Part shown: positions 17,744 to 27,162 of the stretch, piece by piece | Position numbering within the stretch: position 1 is the stretch's first letter | Layout of the letters: each line of letters starts with the position of its first letter | DNA from: Holophagae bacterium | Lineage (GTDB): Bacteria > Acidobacteriota > Holophagae > Acanthopleuribacterales > Acanthopleuribacteraceae | Direction of reading: 5' to 3' | Length of the DNA stretch: 64,000 bases | Assembly: GCA_030429565.1 (NCBI GenBank) | Contig: JAUIFE010000005.1 | Coordinates: 248,001 to 312,000, forward strand | Position numbers and translations under genes: made by a program | Notes under the pieces: model-generated | The model's input: only the letters and a program-made list of their open reading frames with translations | What the model was told of the DNA's origin: nothing | The model's database searches: none

Positions 17744-17908
17744 ATGCGTCCAGCTCTGTCCTGTCGCACCCGCCGCCGTCGCCAACTAACCCACCGCCGT
17801 CGTGACGGTTGGTACTTGCGCTTGCGGCGTCGCACGGCCCGCTACCAAGCACAGGCCACGCGGCCAAGTGCCGCCGAACCCATCGTCGACGACCCATCCG
17901 ATTCCTGA
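17744..17908 (+). CDS. Small arginine-rich protein
   Basis: A 54-residue open frame behind a strong GAGGAGGA site four bases from its ATG at 17744, 58 bases after the reductase stop. The first 40 residues contain about 15 arginines (TRRRRQLTHRRRDGWYLRLR), followed by an acidic tail ending IVDDPSDS. The composition suggests nucleic-acid or ribosome binding, like small basic proteins, but no family is recognised. A hairpin of GCGCGCC/GGCGCGC lies just before it (17694-17727). Excellent binding site, short length, no homology evidence. Confidence 0.5.
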   Translation: MRPALSCRTRRRRQLTHRRRDGWYLRLRRRTARYQAQATRPSAAEPIVDDPSDS

Positions 17909-18037
17909 TCGCTCTTTTTTCATCCAACCCCTTTCCGGTATTACCTTCGGGTTATACGGGTTAACCCGCTGCTTGCATCGTTTTGGTTCCCCTGAACCGA
18001 AGCGCGTGTGACGGCGGGTGTTTTTTTTGGGGCGGCG

Positions 18038-18132
18038 CCACTATTTCTGCTGCCGGCGGCGGGCGCGTCGGTCGCTTTTTTTCTGTGGGCGCTTCGTTTT
18101 TCGGGCCGCCGGTGAAGGTCCCCAAATAGTGG
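18038..18132. repeat. 95-bp inverted repeat
   Basis: CCACTATTT at 18038-18046 and AAATAGTGG at 18124-18132 are perfect complements, with further pairing inside (GCCGGCGG against CCGCCGGT). It lies between the Arg-rich gene and the 18291 gene and may be a structured leader or a small non-autonomous element. Confidence 0.5.
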
Positions 18133-18290
18133 CTTTTCACTCTGTTAAAGTGGAATGCTGGTGAATTCGTGTCGCCTAGTTGGAAACCTTGTGGTGTTGG
18201 AATTTTTGTCGTGATGTAAAAAACTACAGGTCGCCGGTGTGCCTGCCGAAACGCTTTTTGTGACCAGTTCAGGTTCTTGAGAGGCGTGTC

Positions 18291-18704
18291 GTGGGTTTCG
18301 GTAGACGGATTTTCTTTTTTGACGAATCACAGGGTATTGAACGAATTCCAAACAAACGGTTTGAACGCATTTACGACGGCAAAGAGCGGTGTCCCCGCTT
18401 TGCCGACGATACCATTCGCTATGCTCACTTGTTTTTAATGTTCCTTGACCGGCGCCCGATCTCGGTGGCCCACATGGAATTTTTTACACTGCGCTTCGAC
18501 GGGATGGGATTCCATGATCGCGAATTCCTCAACCGCTTGGCGATGATGACCTACGAACCGGTGCAAAGTCAGGTTTGCGGCGGTAATAACGTGGTTTACG
18601 TAAGTAACCGCATCGCCCAGCGGGCGTTGGCGCGCCTGCACTGGGCGCCGACCGAGCGCGAAATGGAGGCGCTGCGCAATCAACTCCCCCCTGGCCTCAT
18701 TTAA
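18291..18704 (+). CDS. Hypothetical protein
   Basis: A 137-residue soluble protein starting with GTG at 18291 (GAGAGG six bases upstream). Sequence opens GFGRRIFFFDESQGIERIPN and includes CPRFADDTIRYAHLFLMFLD and RRPISVAHMEFFTLRFDG. It has no signal peptide or membrane segment and is basic/aromatic in character. No family recognised. It ends 63 bases before a strong intrinsic terminator and appears to be a single-gene transcript. Confidence 0.7.
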   Translation: MGFGRRIFFFDESQGIERIPNKRFERIYDGKERCPRFADDTIRYAHLFLMFLDRRPISVAHMEFFTLRFDGMGFHDREFLNRLAMMTYEPVQSQVCGGNNVVYVSNRIAQRALARLHWAPTEREMEALRNQLPPGLI

Positions 18705-18766
18705 TGCCCGGCTACCTTGACGGTGCGACGGCCTTACTCGTTTAACATCACTGTACCCAACCTCAG

Positions 18767-18791
18767 GCGCTTCTCCGGAAGCGCTTTTTTT
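18767..18791 (+). terminator. Rho-independent terminator after the 18291 gene
   Basis: GCGCTTC (18767-18773), loop TCCG, GAAGCGC (18778-18784), then seven T. A textbook intrinsic terminator for the plus-strand gene ending at 18704. Confidence 0.85.
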
Positions 18792-18870
18792 GTGTTGGCC
18801 TCTTCTCGCCTGGATCGGCCGCCGCCGGAAATTCGACGGCGGTATCGGTTCAACCGCTGAAGCCTGAGGC

Positions 18871-19641
18871 TCAACGGCGGGCTTGGTAGTCGACAAACAC
18901 CGCGTACTCTTCGTCGTACCGCAAACCGCCGGTAATTTTGGGGTATTTCACTTGGCGTTCTTTGGACAGGTGCAAGGGCGTAGCTTGGTCTAACGCGCTG
19001 GTAAACCACAAAGCACCGATCGTCAGCGTGGTCGCTTTTTCAACCTGTTTGCGCACGGCGTGAACCCATTCGAAATCGCCGTTGCCGTTGAAGTCGACAA
19101 ACAGCGGTTGACCGTGCTCGGCGCTGGTCAGGTGCATGACCTTGGCGAATTGGCCATCCTCGTCAATTTTAAAGACGGCACACTGCAGGTCGCCGCTGTC
19201 TGCGCTGCCGGTGCGACCCAACACAATGAGCTCGGGTTTGCCGTCGCCGGTGATATCGCCGCGAAACGCCGCTTTTTCATCGTCGGGTTGAATGGTGATC
19301 TTGGCGGGCGCGGAGATCAGGTTTTTGCCTTGGCGCGCGATGTGGAATTGGAAGTTTTGCTTCTCCAAAAACACCAGTTCGATCTCGAAGTTTTGAAACG
19401 AAAACGCTGCACCGGTGGCGCCGCTTTGGCGCATACCGATTTCTTCGAAGGTGCTGGGGACGCGACCTTCCCAAAAAGCGCCGGATGCATTTTTGTCGGT
19501 ACGCGGTTCGGTGGTGCCGGCGGCGGCGAGCAGGGCGGTCCCGGCCCACAGGGCGCAGACAAACAAGGTCGGAAACAGGGACGCGAACCGTGGCCGGCTC
19601 GCAACTGGATTCTTCGGCCCGAATGCAGTGTGAAACATCAT
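18871..19641 (-). CDS. Exported FG-GAP/VCBS-like protein
   Basis: A 256-residue protein. Start is the first of two adjacent ATGs (19641), with GAGG six bases upstream; the longer frame upstream runs through a repeat element and is not coding. An N-terminal signal segment (FASLFPTLFVCALWAGTALL) is followed by a beta-rich domain with two FG-GAP/calcium-loop motifs, FRGDITGDGKPELIVLG and FVDFNGNGDFEWV. These occur in integrin-like propellers and VCBS repeat proteins. Only two repeats are present, so it cannot form a whole propeller alone. Probably a periplasmic or surface protein; function unknown. Confidence 0.75.
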   Translation of the reverse strand: MMFHTAFGPKNPVASRPRFASLFPTLFVCALWAGTALLAAAGTTEPRTDKNASGAFWEGRVPSTFEEIGMRQSGATGAAFSFQNFEIELVFLEKQNFQFHIARQGKNLISAPAKITIQPDDEKAAFRGDITGDGKPELIVLGRTGSADSGDLQCAVFKIDEDGQFAKVMHLTSAEHGQPLFVDFNGNGDFEWVHAVRKQVEKATTLTIGALWFTSALDQATPLHLSKERQVKYPKITGGLRYDEEYAVFVDYQARR

Positions 19642-19850
19642 CAGCCTCGTTATGAAAGTGGAATAAAAGATAGAACACCGTGAGCTCTGAATGCCCTCGA
19701 TGCGAATGTTTCTCGATACGAGTGCCCGTATCTTATCAGGTCTTTTTTCATGGCTGCGTGATTTATCTCTCGCTTGAAAATCGTTAAGGCGTGAGGTTTG
19801 ACGATTTTGTTGAGCCGTGTCGGTGCTTTTTTTCGCAAAACAGAGTGAAG

Positions 19851-20026
19851 CCTGAACTAAGCGATTCTTGGCGGCGAAATTGCCCATCCTGTTGGGCTGC
19901 ACCGTCTCGTAAAAATGCTCGCCGTACTTGCCGGTACGCGTCGTGCGCGACCCCGGTCCGCTTTTTCCAACACGTTTCGCACCAACATTTTGCACGATTT
20001 CACCCACCCGAATCGCTCAGTTCAGG
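19851..20026 (+). repeat. 160-bp palindromic intergenic repeat, copy 4
   Basis: Well-preserved, 176 bp with a small central insertion. Ends are CCTGAACTAAGCGATTCTTG and the complement of CCTGAACTGAGCGATTCGGG. Central landmarks: CATCCTGTTGGGCTGCACC, AAAAATGCTCGCCGTACTTG, CGCTTTTTCCAACACGTTTC. Placed upstream of the RADAR operon. Confidence 0.9.
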
Positions 20027-20301
20027 TGAAAACCCGTGTGTTTCCACGTTGATGTACCGCTTTGAATGAAGAGGGGGGCCTCGATAGCGCTGTGCCGGTC
20101 GCAAACGGCATGGCGCCTTTTTGGGCGGGAGATCGGCTTAAACCTGTGACGCGCGATTCTGTCGGTCTGTGATTGGGCCCTGATCAATCGCATCAGTCGT
20201 TTCGTTTATGGGATTACCTCGCGGGAGGAGCATGCGGCACATCGATTTGGTGCTGATCATATTAGTGGGCGACGGCTTAACGGGAAACTTAGAACGCTGC
20301 A
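20027..20301. promoter_or_regulatory. Leader region of the RADAR operon
   Basis: 275 bases between repeat copy 4 and the first RADAR gene. A weak, partial resemblance to the repeat's left half (CCTGTGACGCGCGATTCTG) is seen near 20145. The promoter must lie here or in the repeat, but I cannot place a convincing -35/-10 pair. Confidence 0.3.
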
Positions 20302-23300
20302 TTGCCCAAAAACTTGGGGGGAATCTTGCGAAATAAACGGTGTATTGATTTGTATTTGTCGCGCAGTGCCCATGCCTTTCGGGGGGAGGGTTTGCTCTGG
20401 GAGCCCGAGCTGCGCCGCATCCTTCACCTTCTGGACGAACATCTGCGCTTGGTTGATCACCGTGAACGAAACCATTCGCCGCTGCATGGCCGTCCACTTC
20501 GTTTGTTATCGATTAGTTTGCACGGCTCGTATGGATCGGGCAAAAGCAGCTTGTTGCGTACTTTGGTCAGCTTCTTTGACCGCCGTGATGACCCAGGCCA
20601 CCGAACCATTCAACTCACGGGCAATCACCAAAATATGGCGTTCTACACCAGCAAAGTGTTCTCCTTGCCAGTGTTGCAACCTGCCGTCGAAGGTCCATTC
20701 AGCCGCTTTCTCTACAGTTTCTTGGCGAGTGTGTTGGAAGAGGACATTCGTGTACAAGGGCGGCTGGAAAAAAACGGCATTCAACGCAATCAAATCCTAA
20801 GCGATCTTCAACGCAAATTCCAAGAAGTCAGCATGTATTTGCAGGCCATTGATAAGGAAAGCACCATGCGCGAGGGCGATCCGTTGGGCGTGAGTATCGC
20901 CCGGTTGGAGCACCACAGCAGTAACTTGCGCCTCCAGGAAGAGCTTTACCAATTTATTTCTACGATGGCACGTTCGCTGTGTGGTGACGAGCAGGGGGTG
21001 GTGTTGTTACCGGTGGACGATGCCGATATGTCGCGGGACGCCTTGGTGAGCACGCTCGATATGTATCGTCACTATCTCCAGCACCCGCAACTGGTACCGG
21101 TGTTTTCTTTTACCGGTCGTTTGGCTGAAGAACTGTTGTGCTCCCACTTTGAGGAAGATCTCAAGCAACGCGGTAATAAAATCACCGAGGCCTCAACCGA
21201 ACTTTCGATTGCCGAGAATCTGGCGATTCAGCATCTTGGCAAACTTTTTCCCATTCGCAATCGCATTCGCTTGGGGGCGGCCTCGACCCGTGTTCAAGCC
21301 GCTTCCTTTGTGCCGCACCAGGAGGCCGAGGGCAATCAACAAACGGTTCATGAGCTGCTTGTCTTGGCTTCGCGGTTGTTGTTTGGTGTCTCGGATCAGC
21401 CGCTCATGCCAAAAATTCGCACGGCCTTGCGTTCTTCTTCGCTGCGTCGCCAGTTACAACTGATCGACCTGCTCCAGGCCGGTGGGATTGGTGAGTGGTC
21501 AAAGGACCGCAAAGACAAGGGCAAATGCGTGCCGAGCTGGGGCGAAATCTTTGACCGCACCACTTGGTCCTTGTTAAACGTCCATCGCGATGTTTTGAAA
21601 GAGTACGAGCTCAATATCGATGATCTGTACAGTTGGACGCCGACGGGATTACAGCAAGTGGTGCTGCAGGCCATCCTGAAAAAGCCGATGGCCATGCGCC
21701 GCGAACTGATTAACGGTTGGCGACATCATGCCGAAGATCGGCGTATTCAGATGCTTTCTTTATTGGCGGCCAACGTTTTTCGGCCAACCATGCGTGGCGA
21801 AATGCCGACGGGTGATGACCTTGAAGCCTACCTTGCGACACTTGATGAAAGCACGCAGGCGGATGAGGTTGCGGCCATGGACGACAGAGGTGACGACGAC
21901 CACTTGCGTGAAAGCTTTTCGCTTCGTAAGGGGTGTTATTGGTTCCTCAATGTTTGGCAAGGTTTTTATTTACCGCAAATTTTGGCGCGCAATCGCTTGG
22001 GCGAATGTGAGCCTGGCGGTTGTCCCGGTTCCGGCGCGCCAATTACAACAGGTGGCTGGACCATGATGAATGGTGCCATCAACGCCATGCGGGAAGCGGT
22101 CAAAGATCGCCATTCGCGCAATACCGGCATGCAATTGTTGAATCCGGTCCCTTTCTCTCTTTGGGTAGACCGCCTTTCCGACCTGGCCAAAGCCGATCCA
22201 CAGAATCGGAAAATTGGGTTTGAGGCCCTTCATTGCCAGGTTCACTTTCGCCTCGATATTGCTCATTTAGAACAACGCGAACACGAACTCTGCGGCCATT
22301 TGCGCTATTTGCGGCTGCTACGCCATGTGTTTTCCACCCGAATCGCTTCAGGAACGCAGGACAAGCGGGTTTTGAACCCTGCACAAATTCTCATGTTCCG
22401 GCGCTTGGGATTGCCGATTCAAGAAACCCAAGCTAGTGTATCGGTACCGTTATTTGGATCGGAGTTGGAGAAGCTCACCCAAGCCTATCGCGCCTTTTCG
22501 CAGCACGACGAATGGAGCATTCTGCTGCCGCAAATTTGGTGTTTTTTCGGAATCGATAAAGACGTTCCTTGGTCTTCAGTTTCCTTTTGGCGTGGCTTGG
22601 GGCTGATTGGTAGCTTACTCAAAGCCGACATCGATTGGCGTCAGTCGCCGGCGTCCCAATCCTTCGATGCTCTTTTATGTGATCTTCAGTTTGACGAGGA
22701 GGGTGAGGTTTCCGGCCCGCATGATAAATTAACCCGGATCACGGTGCTGGAACAGCGCCGACGACAGCGCGTCATCGATATTCTCTGGAAACACCTGCGT
22801 GCTTCAAAAATATTGGGGCGGCCATCAGAGAATGGTGAATCCGTTCAACTGGAGCAGATGATCCAAAAGTCGGGCAATTTAACAGCGTTCGGCAACTGGA
22901 GTTTCCACAATGTGCGGTCCTTGGTTCGGCACCTTGCTTTGGCCTTCGAATTCTGGCTGGATTGTTTCCCCGAGGATCTCTTCCGCCTTAATCCCATGGT
23001 TGAAAAGGAAGGCGGCCTAACCCAGACGACGTTGGTTCGAAACGATTGGAAAGCCTGCTTTACCCGTCGCATTCATGGGGAAAATCTGATTGGTCATTTC
23101 CGACGCCGCATCGATAAGCCCGACCTCCACGAATATGACCAAAATTGGACGGCGCTTAAGCCGCTGGGAAAATGGGTTTCCGCCTTGTCGCGGTATTGGG
23201 CGGGCGGTGAAGAGAGCGCGCTGCGTCAGGGAACATCGATGATTGAAACCAACAGTGTGCAGGCTATGTTCCTGGCGGCGCCGATTTTATCCCCTTTCTC

Positions 23301-24090
23301 CGATGTGAATACGCTGTTCGACCGGCGCTTAAACGAAATCATCAACGACATCAACACGGCCGAGGTAAGGGCATCGTCTGGAAATGAAGCATGTTTCCTT
23401 CTCACTCGTTGTAAAGCGGTCGTTGCCTTTTTTTCGACCGATCAATCTGGTGCCGGGACGGGTTCAACGGGCGCTGATACCAACATTAAAGCGGAAGCGG
23501 TTCGCAACATGGTGGTGCCTAGGGATGATGCCGTTACTAATGCGTCGGCCCAAGGTTTTACCGCATCGACGCTCTATCAAAACATGTTAGCGACGCTGTT
23601 TGATGCTGCCTGTCGGCAATTGCAGGGGAAACTAAAGCCAGGTGGTAGTGGCGATTCCGAGGTGCCTGAAACGGACGAAAAACAAGCGGTGAATGATGAA
23701 TCCTTGGAAGAACGATGTTCCACGCTTCTTGCTTTTACCGCAGGGCTGGAGAAGCAAATGGACCAGACGATTCGCGAGGTCTACAGCTTGCTGATCCAGG
23801 CAAAAATTTTGGAAGCGGTGGTGCGGCAATGCCTTGATGAAAAGGGGTCAAATTCGGGTGACGCGCCGATCGTCCAGCATTACCAGCAAATTCAAACCCG
23901 TTTAGGGTGTTATCTCCTTTTGTTGGACGAATTTATTGATCATCACTTCACGGAGCGTCCGCATCAGGTGGACACAGAGGAACCGGTGACTTTACCGTTG
24001 CGCTATCTTTGCCGGCACTTATTGGACATGCCATTGCAAGTAAAGCCTTTGGACGGCGGGGGCGGGCATCAAGAAGGCGACCATGTGTAA
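20302..24090 (+). CDS. rdrA: RADAR system ATPase RdrA
   Basis: A very long (about 1262-residue) P-loop protein. Walker A is LHGSYGSGKSSLL (Lys about 81) and Walker B is VVLLPVDDADMSRD (about 233-245), followed by YRHYLQHPQLVPVFSFTGR, as in KAP/STAND-like ATPases. The remaining 1000 residues are mostly helical with no named domain. It stands directly upstream of an adenosine-deaminase-fold gene of about 960 residues; this pairing is the RADAR antiphage system, in which RdrA rings support RdrB during phage infection. The only starts are TTG: 20302, or 20326 with GGGGGGA just before it. It is longer than the RdrA proteins I know (roughly 900 residues). Identification rests on gene pair and motifs. 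Confidence 0.82.
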   Translation: MPKNLGGILRNKRCIDLYLSRSAHAFRGEGLLWEPELRRILHLLDEHLRLVDHRERNHSPLHGRPLRLLSISLHGSYGSGKSSLLRTLVSFFDRRDDPGHRTIQLTGNHQNMAFYTSKVFSLPVLQPAVEGPFSRFLYSFLASVLEEDIRVQGRLEKNGIQRNQILSDLQRKFQEVSMYLQAIDKESTMREGDPLGVSIARLEHHSSNLRLQEELYQFISTMARSLCGDEQGVVLLPVDDADMSRDALVSTLDMYRHYLQHPQLVPVFSFTGRLAEELLCSHFEEDLKQRGNKITEASTELSIAENLAIQHLGKLFPIRNRIRLGAASTRVQAASFVPHQEAEGNQQTVHELLVLASRLLFGVSDQPLMPKIRTALRSSSLRRQLQLIDLLQAGGIGEWSKDRKDKGKCVPSWGEIFDRTTWSLLNVHRDVLKEYELNIDDLYSWTPTGLQQVVLQAILKKPMAMRRELINGWRHHAEDRRIQMLSLLAANVFRPTMRGEMPTGDDLEAYLATLDESTQADEVAAMDDRGDDDHLRESFSLRKGCYWFLNVWQGFYLPQILARNRLGECEPGGCPGSGAPITTGGWTMMNGAINAMREAVKDRHSRNTGMQLLNPVPFSLWVDRLSDLAKADPQNRKIGFEALHCQVHFRLDIAHLEQREHELCGHLRYLRLLRHVFSTRIASGTQDKRVLNPAQILMFRRLGLPIQETQASVSVPLFGSELEKLTQAYRAFSQHDEWSILLPQIWCFFGIDKDVPWSSVSFWRGLGLIGSLLKADIDWRQSPASQSFDALLCDLQFDEEGEVSGPHDKLTRITVLEQRRRQRVIDILWKHLRASKILGRPSENGESVQLEQMIQKSGNLTAFGNWSFHNVRSLVRHLALAFEFWLDCFPEDLFRLNPMVEKEGGLTQTTLVRNDWKACFTRRIHGENLIGHFRRRIDKPDLHEYDQNWTALKPLGKWVSALSRYWAGGEESALRQGTSMIETNSVQAMFLAAPILSPFSDVNTLFDRRLNEIINDINTAEVRASSGNEACFLLTRCKAVVAFFSTDQSGAGTGSTGADTNIKAEAVRNMVVPRDDAVTNASAQGFTASTLYQNMLATLFDAACRQLQGKLKPGGSGDSEVPETDEKQAVNDESLEERCSTLLAFTAGLEKQMDQTIREVYSLLIQAKILEAVVRQCLDEKGSNSGDAPIVQHYQQIQTRLGCYLLLLDEFIDHHFTERPHQVDTEEPVTLPLRYLCRHLLDMPLQVKPLDGGGGHQEGDHV

Positions 24091-24144
24091 CCTGCCACTT
24101 GAGATTGGGTATCGTGGGTGCACGCTATCACCATGGAGCCGCCC

Positions 24145-27018
24145 ATGAGTGCCCATTTACCCTTAGAAATTCTCAGTTTGATCAGCCCCATTTTGTCATG
24201 GGTAGAAGGGACTCAGCCGGACGGCCTGCCCTGTTGGTGGGGTCCCGATGCTTTCGACGGCCGGCAACGCGAGTTAGGCTGGCTTAAGCGGGAACTGCCG
24301 ACGCACTCGCTCGATAATTTCAACGATTTGTTGCGGCATCACGACATTTCTCCGGCGGAGCGGGCCCTACGTCAATACAAAAAGCGGCGAGAGACCTCTG
24401 CCCGATTTATGGATCCGCCGTCAGGGTTCAGCATCGTGAACGCCCTGCGGATCTTAGCCAACCGTTATCTGTTTTGGGATTGGAATGAGCTGACCATTTG
24501 TGCCGGCCGCATGGTGGAGTTCCACGAGCTGGCCTTTCGATTTCCCGTGATGCACCTTATGAATTACGCCTATGTTTCGGCCTATGTTCACGGTTCCATT
24601 CGCCGTGAGACTGCTTTGACGCAAAATATTCATCTTTCGCAGCTCCATACCGCCTTTCAATCGTTTCGCAATGTGACCTTGCGTGGCTTGAGCGAGGGTC
24701 ATTTACATCTCAACAATTTGATTTCACCGGATCAGGCCTGGGCCGATTCGCTCATGCAACCGGACAATGATTTTTTGGCAGGCAACCGCGAGGAAGATCG
24801 GCGGCTGTTTTTCTTAGCGCGCTCGACGATGTCGCTGGCGACCATGGCGCTGGTTGGTGGATCGTGCCACTTGCCCGACTTCATCAGTAGCGAAGTATCG
24901 GCGCAGCTCGATGCCTTGTACCGTGCGCCGGCGGGTGTGGCGCGCCATTTCCAAGAAAAACGGTTGCAAGCGCAAATTCTCGAGTACAAAAACCACTTAT
25001 TTGCGCACTTGGGTCACGACAAAATCGGCCTCGACAATCCATTACCTGGCGAATTGCTAACACTCATCCACCCGACCTTTTTTCGCAGTTGTCCGATACG
25101 TCATGCGATGATCCAATCGCCCTCGCAACGATTCCGCCGTGGCTCGTTGCATCATCATCTGGAAATGGTGCGTTTGTTTGTTTTTGAGGTACTGGTTTTT
25201 CTGTTGCGCTGTGAGTCACGGCCTCACCAAAGAAATCACAAGGGTGTTTTCAGTGAGGCGGTGTACAACCTTGTAAGTTGTTTGTTTTTTAGGTATTTGG
25301 TGTATCACACCCATAATTGGCAATGCGCGACAGTGGGTGGGCGCACGACCGGGTTGCGTGCCTTCCGCAATTACGCCGCTACCGGTCAGCGGAAATCGTT
25401 TCGCCACAAGTACGAAGCGCAAGGGCTTGCGTTTGAGGCACTGAGTGAAGATCGCACCATTCGGCATATTGAGGGACGGGTTTCACCCCCGCGCGAAGAT
25501 TTGCCGGAATATAAAACCTGGCTGCTGGCCTATGCACGTCAACACTTGAAGCATAAGGTGGAAAAGTTTGGGTTTATTGTTCACTTCAAAAAAGCCAACG
25601 AAGATGAGTCGCGTGTTTTTCCCAGTGCTGACTTCGGCAATTTTCACACCCTGCGTTACGGTCGTGTTCGTCGGCAAACACGCATCGACGCGGAGCATCT
25701 TTTTCATCTGCTCGCGACGCCCCATCCGGTGGTACCCTTTATTGTCGGGATTGATGCCGCCAACCTGGAACTGACAACGCCGCCCGAGGTTTTTGCACCC
25801 ACCTTTCAGTTCCTGCGTCATCGGCCGATTGATTATTTGCGCACCCGCTCGATTCGCCGCCGTTTCGGCGAACACAGGGATTTTTATCGCTTGGCCAAAA
25901 AGCGCCGCCTAGGCATGACCTTTCACGTGGGCGAAGACTTTCGCCATTTACTCTCCGGTTTACGGGCGATAGATGAAGTCATTACCTTCCTTCAACCAAA
26001 ACCGGGTGATCGGCTTGGTCACGCGCTGGCGTTAGGTTTATGTCCCGAGAATTGGGCTGGTCAAGTTGGTTTTCAGGCGCGCCTCAGCCACCAAGAATGG
26101 CTGGATACCTTGGTTTGGCTACACCATGTGCTCGGTCCCGGGCATGAGCTGGTCGGGTCGCTCCAGCTTGAAGATCGCATTCAGCGATTAAGTCGGCATA
26201 TATACGGCGGTGCTCGTCTTTCCCATCACCTTAAAGGCGGTAGTGGTGATCATCATTTTGATTGGCCGATTCCGACGCTGCATGATGCTTGGCTATTGCG
26301 TCAATTGGATCCTTACCTTATCCGGAGCGACAAACTGATCGACGGCGAAATCGCCTTCCGCGAGCCACGCTCCCATTCGTTGATGCATACTCGCTGGCGT
26401 GATGCGCAGCAGGGGGTGAAGAAGCAGGTGGATCAAAACATAGGTTGGGTTGGTGCTTTCGAACTGTTGGGACTTTATTGGTACGATCCCCGTTGCCGCG
26501 AGCGCGGCAATGAACTTTTGACGATTAACATGGACGGTCGTGGCAATTATTGGGTGGCTGCTTGTCGCGAGGCACAGCAACGCATGTGCGCCAAAGTCAA
26601 TCAGGCCCAGTTGGTGGTTGAGCTCAATCCTTCATCCAACCGTCAAATCGGTCAGATGTCGCGTTACAGCGAGCACCCGGTCTTTGACTTTACCTTGGAT
26701 GAAACGTTTCAGCTAACCCACCAATTACGGGCTACGATTAATACTGACAATCCGGGATTGTTGGCGACGACTTTGGCCCACGAGTATTACCTTTTGGCTG
26801 AATCGCTGCTCGCTAAGGGCGCCGGCGAAGGGCAGGTCTCTCAATGGTTGGAGCATCTGCGACGCAATGGTGAAGATTACTCGTTTTTGAGGGATTTACC
26901 CGACTCGAAGGATCCCTTGTTGCTGCGTTTCCTCGAAGACCTGGTTCAAAAAAACGACCATCGCGTGCAGGCCATTCAAGGACGTTTTTCTATGAAATCC
27001 CTGTTTAAACGCAACTGA
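24145..27018 (+). CDS. rdrB: RADAR system adenosine deaminase RdrB
   Basis: A 957-residue protein with a dispersed adenosine-deaminase active site: the zinc pair in LSEGHLHLNN (His186, His188), FHVGED (His594, Glu597), DRLGHALALG (His626) and INTDNPGLL (Asp868). The order HxH, H..E, GH, TD is that of the AMP/adenosine deaminase superfamily, here spread over about 680 residues, as in RdrB. Known RdrB deaminates adenosine to inosine in RNA or (d)ATP during phage attack. The start ATG at 24145 is chosen because GGAG lies six bases before; ATGs at 24118 and 24133 are possible. It follows rdrA by 54 bases. The second Asp of the usual TDDP is Asn. Confidence 0.85.
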   Translation: MSAHLPLEILSLISPILSWVEGTQPDGLPCWWGPDAFDGRQRELGWLKRELPTHSLDNFNDLLRHHDISPAERALRQYKKRRETSARFMDPPSGFSIVNALRILANRYLFWDWNELTICAGRMVEFHELAFRFPVMHLMNYAYVSAYVHGSIRRETALTQNIHLSQLHTAFQSFRNVTLRGLSEGHLHLNNLISPDQAWADSLMQPDNDFLAGNREEDRRLFFLARSTMSLATMALVGGSCHLPDFISSEVSAQLDALYRAPAGVARHFQEKRLQAQILEYKNHLFAHLGHDKIGLDNPLPGELLTLIHPTFFRSCPIRHAMIQSPSQRFRRGSLHHHLEMVRLFVFEVLVFLLRCESRPHQRNHKGVFSEAVYNLVSCLFFRYLVYHTHNWQCATVGGRTTGLRAFRNYAATGQRKSFRHKYEAQGLAFEALSEDRTIRHIEGRVSPPREDLPEYKTWLLAYARQHLKHKVEKFGFIVHFKKANEDESRVFPSADFGNFHTLRYGRVRRQTRIDAEHLFHLLATPHPVVPFIVGIDAANLELTTPPEVFAPTFQFLRHRPIDYLRTRSIRRRFGEHRDFYRLAKKRRLGMTFHVGEDFRHLLSGLRAIDEVITFLQPKPGDRLGHALALGLCPENWAGQVGFQARLSHQEWLDTLVWLHHVLGPGHELVGSLQLEDRIQRLSRHIYGGARLSHHLKGGSGDHHFDWPIPTLHDAWLLRQLDPYLIRSDKLIDGEIAFREPRSHSLMHTRWRDAQQGVKKQVDQNIGWVGAFELLGLYWYDPRCRERGNELLTINMDGRGNYWVAACREAQQRMCAKVNQAQLVVELNPSSNRQIGQMSRYSEHPVFDFTLDETFQLTHQLRATINTDNPGLLATTLAHEYYLLAESLLAKGAGEGQVSQWLEHLRRNGEDYSFLRDLPDSKDPLLLRFLEDLVQKNDHRVQAIQGRFSMKSLFKRN

Positions 27019-27162
27019 ATGAAGAGGGTTGCCGGAGTTTGTCGGCGCGATTTGAGGCCCATAGCCGGCAGCTCTCCAGACCTGTAGAAGATTCGGTATT
27101 GTATGTCTTCGCACTGTCGGTTGTCGAAGGGCTTGCGGTGGGTCAGGTAACCGCAATTTTGA

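Noticed and set aside
19642..20007. N-terminal extension of the FG-GAP-like protein
   Set aside because: The extension runs through repeat copy 4; GAGG and ATG at 19641 with a signal peptide fit a start there.
20140..20230. Seventh copy of the 160-bp repeat
   Set aside because: Only the first 20 bases resemble the left end; the right end and inner landmarks are missing.
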